The translations under genes and the position numbers were made by a program. Of a stretch of DNA of 64,000 bases, positions 37,844 to 47,635 are shown piece by piece. A model generated the notes under the pieces. The model saw only the letters and a program-made list of their open reading frames with translations. It was not told the origin of the DNA and ran no database searches. Where the stretch lies: the NCBI RefSeq assembly GCF_900128475.1, contig NZ_LT635832.1, positions 1 through 64,000 of the forward strand, written 5' to 3'. The DNA comes from Mediterranea massiliensis. Lineage in GTDB: Bacteria; Bacteroidota; Bacteroidia; Bacteroidales; Bacteroidaceae. Each line of letters opens with the position of its first letter. Positions within the stretch are counted from its first letter, which is position 1.

Positions 37844-38323
37844 TTACTCCAGCCGGATGCCGATGTCGTTGATGCCCGGCAGCAAGGAGTCGGGCAGAGC
37901 TGGAGTGAGGTCGAAGCGCAGATTGGCAGGCGTCGTCGTGTGCAGGCGTCCGGCGGGAAAAGAGCGTTGGAAGACATTAGCCAGTCCTTCGCCCAACCAA
38001 CGTCCTTGGGCGTCGGCGAGTGTCAGGCGCAGGGTATCTACCTGGCAGACCGTGTCGGTGGGTGTGGTCAGTGTGCGGGCCATGCATACCGACAGATTGC
38101 GGTAGGGGTAGTCGCCCCGGTGGCGTACCTCCACCCACAGACCGAGGTCAGCTTGCCCCGTGTCCGGCAGGCTGACGGCAAAAGACAATGTATCGGTCTG
38201 CCTCCATGCCAGGCCGTCGACGGCCCGGTATTCATAGTAGACAGGCTCCGTACTGCTGCATGCGGCCCATAGCCAGGCTGCCGCCAGTACGAGGCCTGTC
38301 GTCTTCCATCTTTTCCACTTCAT
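37844..38323 (-). CDS. gldH: GldH family lipoprotein
   Basis: 159 residues. The lipoprotein signal ends in the lipobox AAWLWAAC (Cys22). The short beta-rich body includes YRNLSVCMARTL and GINDIGIRLE. GldH is needed for gliding in Flavobacterium but is conserved in non-gliding Bacteroides, where it usually lies beside the PSP1 gene, as here. Its role outside gliding is unknown. Confidence 0.85.
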   Translation of the reverse strand: MKWKRWKTTGLVLAAAWLWAACSSTEPVYYEYRAVDGLAWRQTDTLSFAVSLPDTGQADLGLWVEVRHRGDYPYRNLSVCMARTLTTPTDTVCQVDTLRLTLADAQGRWLGEGLANVFQRSFPAGRLHTTTPANLRFDLTPALPDSLLPGINDIGIRLE

Positions 38324-38349
38324 GGTTCACTATCCTTTAGTGGGTACCG

Positions 38350-39792
38350 TCAGGAAGCTGGTTGGTTGCCTCCGTCCTTGTTGGTTTGTTTGTTGCTTTC
38401 CTTGCCGCCCTCTTGTTGCGGGCGTTCACGCTTCTCTTGTTTGGGACGGTTGCGCCGGTTACGGTTCTGTCCGTTTCCGCCTTTTTCCTTCTTTTCTCCT
38501 TTGTCGGTAACCTCCGGCTTTTCCGTTTTTTCCCCTTTTTCTGCCTTGGGCGCTTTCTGCGGGGCAGACTGCTTGTCGGCGGTCGGTTTGGTCGTATTGG
38601 CTGCCGGTTTGTCGGTCTTTTCATTCTTGTTGGCCGGCTTGTCGCCGTTTTCGGCATTGGCAGACTGCGCGCCTTTGGCCTTTTTCTTCTTCTTTCCGTT
38701 TCCGCTCTTGCCACCTTCGGCACCTTTGCCCTTGCGGTTGCGGTCGAAGCGTGTCACGCTCTCCTGCTCCAGCAGGTCTGCTGAGGGGGCTTTGACGTCG
38801 TTCTCGCTTTCTATCAGCTTTTCGGGCGCATTGCCCCGCTTGTTCATGCCGATGATTTCGAAGGCACGGCGGGCGCTGATGGTGGTCAGGTTGGCCGGGA
38901 TGGACTTGTCGCTCGAGTAGGTTACCTGTCCGGCCAGGATGTCGGCCTTGAACCAGAACCATTCGGCGTCCTTTGTGTGCAGCGTCACTTCCTTGCTGGG
39001 CAGGCGTTTCTGTGCCTCGACGTAGCAGTCCACTTCATAGTTCAGACAGCACTTCAGCTTGGCGCACTGTCCGGCCAGCTTCTGCGGATTGAGTGAAATG
39101 TCCTGAAAACGTGCCGCTCCCGTCGATACGCTGACGAAGCTCGTCATCCACGTGGCACAGCACAGCTCGCGTCCGCAGGGGCCGATGCCTCCGATGCGTC
39201 CGGCTTCCTGGCGGGCACCGATCTGCTTCATCTCAATGCGCACGCGGAACACTTCGGCCAACACTTTGATGAGCTGGCGGAAGTCCACACGCCCCTCGGC
39301 GATGTAGTAGAAGATGGCCTTGTTGCCGTCGCCTTGATACTCCACGTCGCCTATCTTCATGTCCAGGCCCAGGCTGAGGGCTATCTGGCGCGAACGTATC
39401 ATGGTGTCGTGCTCGCGTGCCTTGGCCTCGGCATACTTCTCCATGTCGGTGGGCTTGGCCTTGCGGTAGATGCGGCGGATGTCGGCCTCCGAGCGGATGT
39501 TGGCTTTCTTCATCTGTAGGGGGACGAGTTGTCCCGTCAGCGTCACTACGCCGATGTCGTGGCCCGGATTGGCTTCCACGGCTACGGTGTCGCCTTTGGT
39601 CAGCTCCAGGTGGTTGGAGTTGCGGAAGTAGCCCTTGCGGGTATTCTTGAACTGCACTTCGACGTACTCCGAAGCTGTGTCGTTGCCCGGAATGTCGGCC
39701 AGCCAGTCGTAGGTGTTCAGCTGACGGTCCTGTCGTCCGCAGCTTTTGCAGCAGAGCCTTCCGCTGCCATTATGTAAGATAAAGTCGGTCAT
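38350..39792 (-). CDS. PSP1 domain protein (RicT/YaaT-like)
   Basis: 480 residues from ATG 39792; an upstream TTG at 39804 is less likely. The N-terminus has a Cys-rich segment (LCCKSCGRQ), followed by the PSP1 domain, whose signature is GRIGGIGPCGRELCCATWM (about residues 190-208), then QKLAGQCAKLKCCLNYEVDC. The last ~130 residues are a low-complexity Lys/Glu/Asn tail, probably disordered. In Bacillus the relative YaaT/RicT is part of an RNA-processing complex with an iron-sulfur cluster. It lies between holB and gldH. Confidence 0.9.
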   Translation of the reverse strand: MTDFILHNGSGRLCCKSCGRQDRQLNTYDWLADIPGNDTASEYVEVQFKNTRKGYFRNSNHLELTKGDTVAVEANPGHDIGVVTLTGQLVPLQMKKANIRSEADIRRIYRKAKPTDMEKYAEAKAREHDTMIRSRQIALSLGLDMKIGDVEYQGDGNKAIFYYIAEGRVDFRQLIKVLAEVFRVRIEMKQIGARQEAGRIGGIGPCGRELCCATWMTSFVSVSTGAARFQDISLNPQKLAGQCAKLKCCLNYEVDCYVEAQKRLPSKEVTLHTKDAEWFWFKADILAGQVTYSSDKSIPANLTTISARRAFEIIGMNKRGNAPEKLIESENDVKAPSADLLEQESVTRFDRNRKGKGAEGGKSGNGKKKKKAKGAQSANAENGDKPANKNEKTDKPAANTTKPTADKQSAPQKAPKAEKGEKTEKPEVTDKGEKKEKGGNGQNRNRRNRPKQEKRERPQQEGGKESNKQTNKDGGNQPAS

Positions 39793-39821
39793 ATCAACTG
39801 TCAAATATTAAATGTCAATTA

Positions 39822-40946
39822 TCAATTCTTCATTTTAATGAGTACCGTCATGTTCAGTATCACGTCGAAGAACACCATGCGCGCGTTCACGTTTTGCGCC
39901 ACGTGTTCCTGCGCCTGTGCCAGCAGGTTGGTGATGCCTGTCACATTGCCTTCATGGATAAACGGGGCGAAGCGCACGGCAAACTGCTGTTCGTCCGTCC
40001 CCATGTAATTCATTTCCGGCCGGTGGAAGTTGGCGATGAAGTTCTCGCGCACCATGCGTTGGGCATATTCCAGAAAGACCTTCTGCCGTTCGCGTCCCAG
40101 ACCGGCCACTTCTTCGCTCCAAATCTTCATGCCGCGTATGTCGCGTTTCCATGCCAGGCGCATCAACTGTGTGAAGAGGTTGAAGCACAGGGCCTGCTCG
40201 CCGCTCTGTCCGGCCAGTTCTAACGCTTTCAGCAGGCTGCCGTCTGCCCGGTGGGCCAGGGCAGTGGCTTCGTCGGCCGGATGCCCGTAGCGTGTTTGCA
40301 GGGCTTCGGCCAGGTCGGCTTCGGCAATGCGGGGCACGTAGATGCGTTGCGTACGGCTCACGATGGTAGCCAGCAGCCGTTCGGGCTCTTCGCTCACCAG
40401 AAGGAAAGCCGTTTTCGAGGGCGGTTCCTCGAGCAGTTTCAGCATCTTGTTGGCACAGGGCTCGTTCATGCGTTCGGGTAGCCATACCACTACCACCCTC
40501 CATCCGCCGGTGGCCGACCTCAGGCTCAGTTTGCGCAGGATACGGTCGGCCTCGGTGGCGTAGATCATGGGCTGTGCGTTGCCCGCTCCTATGCGTTCGG
40601 TCCATCGTCCAAGGTCAGTATAGGGGTTTTCGAGCACCATCTCGCGCCAGCTGGGCAGGTAGTCGTCGCATGTGTTTTTGGTGCCGACGATGGGGAACAC
40701 GAAGTGGGCATCCGCATGGGCCAGTTTCTCCCAGCCCAGACATGCCGTGCAACGTCCGCAGGCCTCGCCGTCGTCCGTGGGATGGGCGCAGCACAAGCGT
40801 CTGCCCAAGGCCAGTGCCAGCGGCAGTTTGCCTGCTCCGCGCGGGCCCGTCAGCAGCAGTGCGTGGGCCATGCGTCCGGCAGCCACTTCCTGCTTCAGCA
40901 TGCGGCCTGTCTCGCGTTGTCCTATGATGTCCTCCAGTCCTGTCAT
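39822..40946 (-). CDS. holB: DNA polymerase III delta' subunit
   Basis: 374 residues. The clamp-loader AAA+ domain has Walker A GPRGAGKLPLAL near residues 34-45, the zinc-binding cysteines CCAHP..EACGRCTAC near 52-69, and the LLEEPPSKTAFLLVSEEPE block near 160-178 typical of delta'. It loads the sliding clamp onto DNA. It forms a cluster with the PSP1 gene (18-29 bases apart) and gldH on the minus strand. Confidence 0.9.
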   Translation of the reverse strand: MTGLEDIIGQRETGRMLKQEVAAGRMAHALLLTGPRGAGKLPLALALGRRLCCAHPTDDGEACGRCTACLGWEKLAHADAHFVFPIVGTKNTCDDYLPSWREMVLENPYTDLGRWTERIGAGNAQPMIYATEADRILRKLSLRSATGGWRVVVVWLPERMNEPCANKMLKLLEEPPSKTAFLLVSEEPERLLATIVSRTQRIYVPRIAEADLAEALQTRYGHPADEATALAHRADGSLLKALELAGQSGEQALCFNLFTQLMRLAWKRDIRGMKIWSEEVAGLGRERQKVFLEYAQRMVRENFIANFHRPEMNYMGTDEQQFAVRFAPFIHEGNVTGITNLLAQAQEHVAQNVNARMVFFDVILNMTVLIKMKN

Positions 40947-40962
40947 CGTCTTTGCCTGTCTG

Positions 40963-41919
40963 TCAAAATATCTGTTTCGCCACTTCTCGTATGCTGTCTT
41001 CGGCCGCTACGGAGTAGAAGTGCAGGCTGGGCACCCCATGTTCCATCAGTTCGCGGCATTGGGCCACGCACCATTCAATGCCTACCTGGCGCACCTTTTC
41101 GTCGTTGCCAGCGCATCGCTCCACCTCCTCGGCCAGTTCCTGAGGAATGTCCACCTTGAACGTTTTGGGGATGATGCTCAGCTGGGCCGTGCGTTTCAAG
41201 GGCTTGATGCCGGGGATGATGGGCACGGTGATGCCGGCCTTGCGGGCACGGGCTACGAAGTCGAAATAGCGCCGGTTGTCATAGAAAAGCTGCGTCACGG
41301 CATATTGCGCACCTGCGTCCACCTTCCGTTTGAGCCACATCAGGTCGCTTTCCAGGTTGGGCGCCTCGTCGTGCTTCTCGGGATAGCAGGCTACTCCGTA
41401 GCTGAAGGGCGTGCGCGTCACGGTCATCGGACTTCCGTCCACGAAGATGCCCTGGTTGAAGCGGTTGATTTGTTCCTCCAGTTCGATGGCGTGGCTGTAT
41501 CCACCCTCTTCGGGTACGAAGCGCGCCTCGTGCTTGGCCTTGTCGCCGCGGAGCACCAGCAGGTCGGTGATGCCCAGAAATTGCAGGTCGAGCAGCACGT
41601 ATTCGGTATCTTCGCGCGTGAATCCGCTGCACAGCAGATGGGGCACGGTGGTCAGTCCGTATTTGTTCTGGATGGCAGCTGCCACGGCCACGGTGCCCGG
41701 TCGGCGGCGGAGCCGCTTGCGCTGGTAGAGCCCGTTGCCCAGTTCCTGGTACACGTATTCGCTCCGATGGGTGGTGATGTTGATATATTTGGGGTCAAAT
41801 TCGCGCAACGTGTCTATGGTGGCATACAGCCGTTCGATGCCTGTCCCCTTGAGTGGGGGCAGCACTTCGAAGGAGAAGGCCGTATGCTGGTTGCTGTTGA
41901 TCAGTTCTATGACGTTCAT
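40963..41919 (-). CDS. metF: Methylenetetrahydrofolate reductase
   Basis: 318 residues from ATG 41919. MetF reduces 5,10-methylene-THF to 5-methyl-THF with FAD and supplies methionine synthesis. The family start HTAFSFEVLPPLKG is at about residues 12-25, ITTHRS near 51, LVLRGDKAKHE near 112 and ITQLFYDN-like VTQLFYDNRRYF near 195. The gene lies 16 bases before holB. I see no SAM riboswitch ahead of it; the upstream gap holds array F. Confidence 0.93.
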   Translation of the reverse strand: MNVIELINSNQHTAFSFEVLPPLKGTGIERLYATIDTLREFDPKYINITTHRSEYVYQELGNGLYQRKRLRRRPGTVAVAAAIQNKYGLTTVPHLLCSGFTREDTEYVLLDLQFLGITDLLVLRGDKAKHEARFVPEEGGYSHAIELEEQINRFNQGIFVDGSPMTVTRTPFSYGVACYPEKHDEAPNLESDLMWLKRKVDAGAQYAVTQLFYDNRRYFDFVARARKAGITVPIIPGIKPLKRTAQLSIIPKTFKVDIPQELAEEVERCAGNDEKVRQVGIEWCVAQCRELMEHGVPSLHFYSVAAEDSIREVAKQIF

Positions 41920-42056
41920 TGTCTTTTTTCTTTGTTTCAGTTGTTTCGGGCACACATCGGTGCATATTGGGACAAAAATAGTAAAAGGCGGGCGCATAGG
42001 CAAATGAAAACGAAAATTTTCATTGGCCTCTGCCGGGCCGGGCTTGGAACCTCTGG

Positions 42057-42144
42057 AAAACATACGACCTTTTGCCTTGAAACAAGCAATGTTTTTCTTC
42101 GAAACATACAATGTTTTCCCCTGAAACATTGCCTGATTTCCCCC
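42057..42144. repeat. Intergenic 22-bp tandem array, four units (array F)
   Basis: Units begin near 42057 and at 42079, 42101 and 42123, 22 bases apart. The core is GAAACATACAATGTTTTC (arms GAAACAT/ATGTTTC), and the spacers are TTC- or CCC-rich. It shares period and symmetry with arrays C-E but has ACA/TGT in place of GCA/TGC. It lies in the 311-base gap between metF and aspC together with the aspC terminator. Confidence 0.75.
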
Positions 42145-42158
42145 TTTGCAAGTCGGAC

Positions 42159-42208
42159 AAAAAAATCCCCTTGCCGTCTTCTCTGTCCGAGAGGCCCGGC
42201 AAGGGGAT
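42159..42208 (-). terminator. Terminator of aspC
   Basis: On the minus strand ATCCCCTTGCCG (42208-42197) appears as its complement pair with 42176-42165, and a run of seven Ts (42165-42159) follows. Confidence 0.88.
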
Positions 42209-42231
42209 GTATATGTGTGACCTTGGTCCGT

Positions 42232-43425
42232 TTACTTCAATGCGGCCAGCGCTTCCTTGATGCGGCGGATGGCCTCGACGATGTTCTCGTCACTGGTGGC
42301 ATAGCTCATGCGGATGCAGTCGGGAGCGCCGAACGACGTACCGCCCACGCAGGCCACATGGCCCACTTCGAGCAGATACATGGCCAGGTCGTCGGACGTG
42401 TTGATCTTACGGTCGCCGGCCGACTTGCCGAAGAACGAGCTGCACTTGGGGAAGAGGTAGAAGGCACCTTCGGGTACGTTTACTTCAAAGCCCGGCACTT
42501 CCTTGGCCAGCTTCACGATGAGGTCGCGACGACGCTGGAAGGCCTGACGCATTTCTTCGACAGGAGCCTGCGTGCCGGTATAAGCGGCTTCGGCGGCTTT
42601 CTGCGATACCGAGCAAGGACCTGACGTGTATTGTCCCTGCAGTTTGTTCACACCCTTTACAATCCATTCGGGTCCGGCAATGAAGCCGATACGCCAACCG
42701 GTCATGGCGTATGCCTTGGATACACCGTTGACGATGACCGTGCGGTCCTTCATCGAAGGAATCTGGGCGATGCTGTGGTGGCGGCCGATGTAGTTGATGT
42801 GCTCATAGATTTCGTCGGCAATGACATAGACTTGCGGATGCTTCTCGAGCACGGCGGCCAGTCCGGCCAGCTCTTCAGCGCTATAGACGGAACCTGTAGG
42901 GTTGGACGGTGAGCAGAGAATCAGTGCCTTTGTCTTCGGCGTGATGGCGGCTTCCAGCTGGGCGGGTGTCATCTTGAAGTCCTGCTCGATGCCGGCGAGC
43001 ACAGTGACGGGCTTGCCTTCGGCCAGCTTCACCATTTCGGGATAGCTAACCCAGTAGGGGGCAGGCACGATGACTTCGTCGCCGGGGTTGACCAGCGTCA
43101 GGATGGTGTTGCACACCGACTGCTTGGCACCATTGGCGCACGAAATCTGGGCGGCGGTATACTCCAGACCGTTCTCGTTCTTCAGCTTGGCCACGATAGC
43201 ATTGCGCAGGGCGGGGTAACCGGCTACAGGAGAGTAGCGCGAGTAGTTCTCGTCGATGGCTTTCTTGGCGGCCTCTTTGATGTGGTCGGGAGTATTGAAG
43301 TCAGGCTCGCCGACACTCAGATTAATTACATCCACGCCCTGTGCCTTCAGCTCGGCACTCTTTTGAGACATGGCCAGCGTCGCCGACGGCGACAAACTGT
43401 TCAAACGGTCAGATAATTGGTTCAT
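42232..43425 (-). CDS. aspC: Pyridoxal-phosphate aspartate/aromatic aminotransferase
   Basis: 397 residues from ATG 43425 (MNQLSDRL), the usual start of class I aminotransferases; an in-frame ATG 22 codons upstream is less likely. Features: INLSVGEPDFNTPDHI near 36-51, the cofactor-contacting NPTGSVYS near 170, and the Schiff-base lysine at about residue 237 in VSKAYAMTGWRIGF. It moves the amino group between aspartate (or related acids) and 2-oxoglutarate. It has its own terminator. Confidence 0.92.
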   Translation of the reverse strand: MNQLSDRLNSLSPSATLAMSQKSAELKAQGVDVINLSVGEPDFNTPDHIKEAAKKAIDENYSRYSPVAGYPALRNAIVAKLKNENGLEYTAAQISCANGAKQSVCNTILTLVNPGDEVIVPAPYWVSYPEMVKLAEGKPVTVLAGIEQDFKMTPAQLEAAITPKTKALILCSPSNPTGSVYSAEELAGLAAVLEKHPQVYVIADEIYEHINYIGRHHSIAQIPSMKDRTVIVNGVSKAYAMTGWRIGFIAGPEWIVKGVNKLQGQYTSGPCSVSQKAAEAAYTGTQAPVEEMRQAFQRRRDLIVKLAKEVPGFEVNVPEGAFYLFPKCSSFFGKSAGDRKINTSDDLAMYLLEVGHVACVGGTSFGAPDCIRMSYATSDENIVEAIRRIKEALAALK

Positions 43426-43509
43426 TTCAGTTCTATCTTTAGAAGGTTGTTTTAATTCTGGTTGCAAAATAACAGATTTTTCCCGATACATGAAAGCAAA
43501 GGGACAAAA

Positions 43510-44724
43510 TCATTTGTTGAAGTGCAGCGTGTGCCCCATGCGCTCCTTCTTCGTGCGCAGATAGCGCTCGTTGTAGGGATTGGGAGTGGTTTCGATGGGG
43601 ACGATTTCGGCTATCTCGAGCCCGTAGGCTTCGAGGCCCACGCGCTTCACTGGATTGTTGGTCATGAGGCGCATCTTGTGCACGCCCAGTTCGCGGAGGA
43701 TTTGGGCTCCTACGCCGTAGTCGCGTTCGTCGGCCAGGTGGCCCAGGCAGATGTTGGCATCCACCGTGTCCATGCCGTCTTCCTGCAGCTTGTAGGCTTT
43801 CATCTTTTCCATCAGTCCGATGCCGCGTCCTTCCTGGTTGAGGTAGACAATCACACCTTTACCAGCCTTTTCAATCATTTCCATGGCCTTGTGGAGTTGT
43901 TCGCCGCAATCGCAACGCTTGGAGGCGAAGATGTCGCCCGTGGCGCATGAGGAGTGTACGCGCACCAGGATGGGTTCGTCGGGTTCCCATGTACCCTTGA
44001 ACAGAGCCACGTGTTCCAGTCCGTTGGATTTCTGGCGGAAGGCGATGAGGCGGAAGTCACCGTGGGCGGTGGGCATGTGCACCTCCACACCCTTTTCAAC
44101 GATGGATTCCTGTTTCAGGCGATAGGCTATCATGTCGCGGATGGAGATCAGCTTCAGTCCGTATTCGTCGGCCATCTTGCGCAGCTCGGGCAGACGGGCC
44201 ATGGTACCGTCTTCGTTCATGATTTCCATCAGGGCGCCGGCTGGATAGAGACCGGCCAGGCGGCACATGTCGATGGTGGCTTCCGTATGGCCTGCACGGC
44301 GCAGCACACCTTTCTCCTGTGCATAAAGGGGGTTGATGTGGCCGGGGCGGCCGAAGGTAGCGGGAGTCGAGGCCGGGTCGGCCAGTGCCTGGATGGTCGC
44401 GGCGCGGTCGGCGGCCGATACGCCCGTGGTGCAACCTTCCAGCTTGTCGATGGTTACGGTGAAGGGGGTACCCAGTACGGAGGTATTGTCCAGAACCTGG
44501 TGGGGCAGGTCCAGTTCCTTGCAGCGCGACACGGTGATGGGCGCACAGAGCACGCCGCGGGCATGCTTCAGCATGAAGTTCACCTTTTCGGGGGTGATTT
44601 TCTCAGCGGCGATGATGAGGTCACCCTCGTTCTCACGGTCTTCGTCGTCTACCACGATGACAAAGTTTCCGGCCTTGAACTCTTCAATAGCTTCTTCGAT
44701 AGTGTTCAGTTTTACATTCTCCAT
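43510..44724 (-). CDS. ribBA: Bifunctional riboflavin biosynthesis protein RibBA
   Basis: 404 residues. The N-terminal half is 3,4-dihydroxy-2-butanone-4-phosphate synthase ([16 protein letters not shown] near 26-41, HARGVLC near 54, RRAGHTEA near 136). The C-terminal half is GTP cyclohydrolase II, with the zinc cysteines in [17 protein letters not shown] near 258-274 and [10 protein letters not shown] near 300. Together they feed both branches of riboflavin synthesis. No FMN riboswitch is seen in the 26-base gap upstream. Confidence 0.95.
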   Translation of the reverse strand: MENVKLNTIEEAIEEFKAGNFVIVVDDEDRENEGDLIIAAEKITPEKVNFMLKHARGVLCAPITVSRCKELDLPHQVLDNTSVLGTPFTVTIDKLEGCTTGVSAADRAATIQALADPASTPATFGRPGHINPLYAQEKGVLRRAGHTEATIDMCRLAGLYPAGALMEIMNEDGTMARLPELRKMADEYGLKLISIRDMIAYRLKQESIVEKGVEVHMPTAHGDFRLIAFRQKSNGLEHVALFKGTWEPDEPILVRVHSSCATGDIFASKRCDCGEQLHKAMEMIEKAGKGVIVYLNQEGRGIGLMEKMKAYKLQEDGMDTVDANICLGHLADERDYGVGAQILRELGVHKMRLMTNNPVKRVGLEAYGLEIAEIVPIETTPNPYNERYLRTKKERMGHTLHFNK

Positions 44725-44749
44725 ACGTTCTATCTTATTTATATAATGG

Positions 44750-46651
44750 TTATTTATTTTTATCTCTTTCCATCACCAGCACGAGGTCGTCACAAGTTTT
44801 GATGATTCGCTCCAAATCCTTGTACAAGCGGAGGCGGAAGGCCCAGATTCGGAAGTAAAAGAACAGGCCGACAGGCACGACCACACCACAGGCCACGTTC
44901 AGCCAATAGTTTCGGAAGGGACGTGTATGGGCACGTACAGGGATGATGGGAAAGTTGTTGAGCAGAGTCAGCAATGTCATGGATCGGGTGTTCGATAGCT
45001 CTTCAACCAGTTGTTCCATATGGTTGCTGATACGTTCCACGGCCTCGTCTTGTGTATCGGTCATCCACAGCTTGAAGTAGTTGGGAGCATGCTTCAGGTT
45101 CTTCTGTCCCATGTAGCGGCGGCATTCGTCGGCCAGGGATTGGAGTTCGCCCGGAAGGTGTTCGTAATCCGGGTCGTGTATGATGACCTCCTTGCGGAAG
45201 AGGTGGCGTACGCTGCGTATGCCTATGAGCTTCTTGAAGAACTGGATGTAGGCGTCGGCATTGAGTACCACCGAGTCGTTGTTCGACTTGTAGGTGAGGA
45301 ACGCTCCTAGCGGAGCCAGCACGGCCGTACTGGTCCACATGCCCATCCACACAATCCATTTGCCGTCACGGGCCATCTTGAAGCCTGTGTTGTTGATGAT
45401 GTAATAGATAATGAATATCAGTACCGACACGATGACGGGCATACCCAGTCCGCCTTTGCGGATGATGCCTCCCAGCGGTGCGCCGATGAAGAAGAAGATG
45501 AGGCAGGCCAGCGAGAGGGTCAGCTTCTCGTGCCAGGCCGTCATGTGACGGCGCAGGTTGGTGTCGGTCTGCGACACGTTGAAGCTCTTGAAGTTCCAGT
45601 CGCTTCCTGTGCTTTGGGCGCGGCTGGCGGCTGAGCTGATAATTTTCTCCTTTTCGGCCAAGGTGAGCGAGTTGAACAAGCTGTCCAAATCGTAGGCTGC
45701 AGGGCGGGCCTCTTCTATCTTTACCGTGTCGGCTCGGGTCAGTGAGGTTGCAGGCTTGTAGGTGCTGCCCATCACTTCGGTATAATAGGCCCGTCCGATA
45801 CTGTCGTTCTGTACCTTCATCGAGTCGATGGCCACCTGGAGCATCTCCATGTTCTTGCTTTGTGCCGTTCCTCCCATGATACCCTCGTCGGCCATGTTGA
45901 AGTCGGAATCGAACTCGATGATGGCATGCTTCTCGCGGAAAGTCTCGCGGCGGTAGGGTACATTCTTCTGGCTCATGTTCTGTGACTTGAGATTTTCGAA
46001 TTGCTCACCGCTGTACAGATGAAGGTACAGGTGTTGTTTGTCGGCCGTCATCTCGAGCCGTCCGGAGTCGGCCTTGATGATTTGGGCATTCTCAAAACCT
46101 TTCTCGAAATTGTAGATCAGCACATCGTAGAGCATACCCGTATCACGGTTCTTCTTCTTGACATACAGGTTGTAACCCTCTATTTCATCGTAGAATACGC
46201 CTTCAGGAATATCCAGCTCGGGAGACTTCTGCTTCATGGAGAAAAGTAGTGTCCATAATTTGGTTTGGGCCTTGGGACCAACCACATTCTGGAAATAGAA
46301 GGATACACAGGAAATGAAGGCGATGAACACGATGAGCGGGCGCATAATCTTGAGGAGCGAGATGCCTGCCGCCTTCATGGCCAGCAATTCGAAGCGCTCG
46401 CCGAAATTGCCGAATGTAATCAGGGCCGCCAACAATACGGCCAGCGGCAGGGAGGCAGGAACGAGTGTCAGGGCGGAGTAGAAAAAAAATTGCGCCAAGA
46501 CGGTCATTTCCAATCCTTTTCCCACCAGCTCGTCTACGTATCTCCACAAGAATTGCATCATGAAGATGAAGAGGCAGATGAAAAAAGTGCCGGCAAAGAG
46601 CATGCAGAAGCTCTTCAATACGAATATATCTAACTTTTTTATGCGCAGCAT
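44750..46651 (-). CDS. LptF/LptG family permease
   Basis: 633 residues from ATG 46651 ([15 protein letters not shown]), the usual LptF/G start. Three N-terminal membrane helices (about 15-35, 58-80, 100-120), a periplasmic jellyroll-like region (about 125-360) and three more helices (about 375-460) match the family. An extra C-terminal part with two more hydrophobic segments (about 580-615) is not present in E. coli LptF or LptG. These permeases extract lipopolysaccharide from the inner membrane together with LptB. One gene may serve as either F or G; I cannot tell which. Confidence 0.87.
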   Translation of the reverse strand: MLRIKKLDIFVLKSFCMLFAGTFFICLFIFMMQFLWRYVDELVGKGLEMTVLAQFFFYSALTLVPASLPLAVLLAALITFGNFGERFELLAMKAAGISLLKIMRPLIVFIAFISCVSFYFQNVVGPKAQTKLWTLLFSMKQKSPELDIPEGVFYDEIEGYNLYVKKKNRDTGMLYDVLIYNFEKGFENAQIIKADSGRLEMTADKQHLYLHLYSGEQFENLKSQNMSQKNVPYRRETFREKHAIIEFDSDFNMADEGIMGGTAQSKNMEMLQVAIDSMKVQNDSIGRAYYTEVMGSTYKPATSLTRADTVKIEEARPAAYDLDSLFNSLTLAEKEKIISSAASRAQSTGSDWNFKSFNVSQTDTNLRRHMTAWHEKLTLSLACLIFFFIGAPLGGIIRKGGLGMPVIVSVLIFIIYYIINNTGFKMARDGKWIVWMGMWTSTAVLAPLGAFLTYKSNNDSVVLNADAYIQFFKKLIGIRSVRHLFRKEVIIHDPDYEHLPGELQSLADECRRYMGQKNLKHAPNYFKLWMTDTQDEAVERISNHMEQLVEELSNTRSMTLLTLLNNFPIIPVRAHTRPFRNYWLNVACGVVVPVGLFFYFRIWAFRLRLYKDLERIIKTCDDLVLVMERDKNK

Positions 46652-46729
46652 GTTACTTGTCTCATACTTATTGAAAGCACAAAAGTAGCACAAAAAAGGG
46701 AGTACGTAAAATTTTTAATTGAAAGTTAA

Positions 46730-47116
46730 CTAAAAGCCGCACGCCCGACGCAATGTTTCTACCTGCGAGTCCCACAATTCGCGCATGTCATCGGCTTCGT
46801 CCTTGGCTGCAAAATCTACGATTTCGAGGGTGAAGTCATTGGTCAGCTCGCTATAGTCCATCCTGAATTCGAAATATTCGCGGGAGTCTTTCTGGTCTTT
46901 CCAGCGGAAGCGGATGAAGGAGTAGGCCCGCACAGCCACAATTTCAGCACTGCGCGATTCTGTCTTTCCCCAAAAGAATGTTACGGTCTTGTCGTCCGAC
47001 TGTACGTGGTCGGCAAACCATCCTTCCAGGCCGCTGGGAGTGCTGATGGCATTCCACAGAATGGTTTTGGAAGTGGCGTTCAACGGATATTGCAAATGTA
47101 TCTTCTCTCTTTCCAT
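46730..47116 (-). CDS. START-like domain protein
   Basis: 128 residues from ATG 47116 (MEREKIHLQYPLNATSKTI). The sequence follows the AHSA1/START helix-grip pattern: YPLNATSKTILWNAISTPSGLEGWFADH split over about residues 8-36, then a beta-rich part ending in a long C-terminal helix. No catalytic residues are apparent, and members usually bind a hydrophobic ligand. Possible earlier starts run into an A/T-rich leader with no family match. The gap 47117-47379 holds only the tRNA promoter. Confidence 0.8.
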   Translation of the reverse strand: MEREKIHLQYPLNATSKTILWNAISTPSGLEGWFADHVQSDDKTVTFFWGKTESRSAEIVAVRAYSFIRFRWKDQKDSREYFEFRMDYSELTNDFTLEIVDFAAKDEADDMRELWDSQVETLRRACGF

Positions 47117-47327
47117 GGTTTCGTTTCTCGAATTGCGTCGCCAAGTTAAAACATTATTTCTAATTATAAAAAACAATTTTGCATTTTTATAGGACAGCTT
47201 GCTCTCTCGCTTCTGCAATTGTTTGATAATAAATGATATGGAAATTGTTGGAATGGAAAACTTTTTTTTGCTTCCTTTGGACCTTTCCTGCTGGAAGTAG
47301 AAAAATGGAGAAAAAAGATTGAAAAGC

Positions 47328-47358
47328 TTTGGTAGTTCCAATAAAAGCCGTATCTTTG
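47328..47358 (+). promoter_or_regulatory. Promoter of the CAU tRNA
   Basis: TTTG (47328-47331), 19 bases, TATCTTTG (47351-47358), with the tRNA beginning 22 bases later. Confidence 0.8.
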
Positions 47359-47379
47359 CACCCGCAATCGAGAAACGAT

Positions 47380-47453
47380 GGCGGGATAGCTCAGCTGGTT
47401 AGAGCGCATGATTCATAATCATGAGGTCCCCGGTTCAATCCCGGGTCCCGCTA
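47380..47453 (+). tRNA. tRNA-Met (CAU), elongator type
   Basis: A full cloverleaf: acceptor GGCGGGA/TCCCGCT (first pair G:U), D arm GCTC/GAGC, anticodon stem CATGA/TCATG with loop TTCATAA and anticodon CAT at 47414-47416, T stem CCCGG/CCGGG. It lacks the GGG:CCC and C1:A72 marks of an initiator. CCA is not encoded. A CAU tRNA could also be the lysidine-modified isoleucine tRNA; methionine is more likely. It stands directly before the T6SS module. Confidence 0.88.
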
Positions 47454-47466
47454 CTACAAAAGATTT

Positions 47467-47506
47467 AGACTGTTGAGTGGCTTCCACACTTGGCGGTCTT
47501 TTTTTT
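47467..47506 (+). terminator. Terminator between the tRNA and clpV
   Basis: AGACTG (47467-47472) pairs with CGGTCT (47494-47499), with an inner GTGG/CCAC stem, followed by eight Ts. It separates tRNA transcription from the T6SS genes. Confidence 0.75.
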
Positions 47507-47569
47507 ATAATATTGCTGCACTAAAACAATAAAAAAAGCTACAGAATAGGTAGTTTATTCCTTTTTTTT

Positions 47570-47577
47570 TATATTTG
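47570..47577 (+). promoter_or_regulatory. -7 box of the T6SS module
   Basis: TATATTTG fits TAnnTTTG, but the expected -33 TTTG is missing (only T-rich sequence at 47550-47570). This suggests an activated or weak promoter. The predicted start, near 47584, argues for translation from ATG 47636 and not ATG 47591. Confidence 0.5.
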
Positions 47578-47635
47578 CGAAAGCATCTTTATGATAACCG
47601 ATAACCGACTATCGAACTTACAAAATATAAAAAAG

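Noticed and set aside
41920..42231. SAM riboswitch upstream of metF
   Set aside because: The gap is filled by the 22-bp array and the aspC terminator; no SAM-I or SAM-II-like structure could be found.
47380..47453. tRNA-Ile2 (lysidine-modified CAU)
   Set aside because: Cannot be excluded, but nothing in the sequence favours it over elongator methionine.
47591..47635. Upstream start of clpV
   Set aside because: The ATG at 47591 leaves only about seven bases after the predicted transcription start and the family N-terminus aligns better from 47636; kept as an alternative.
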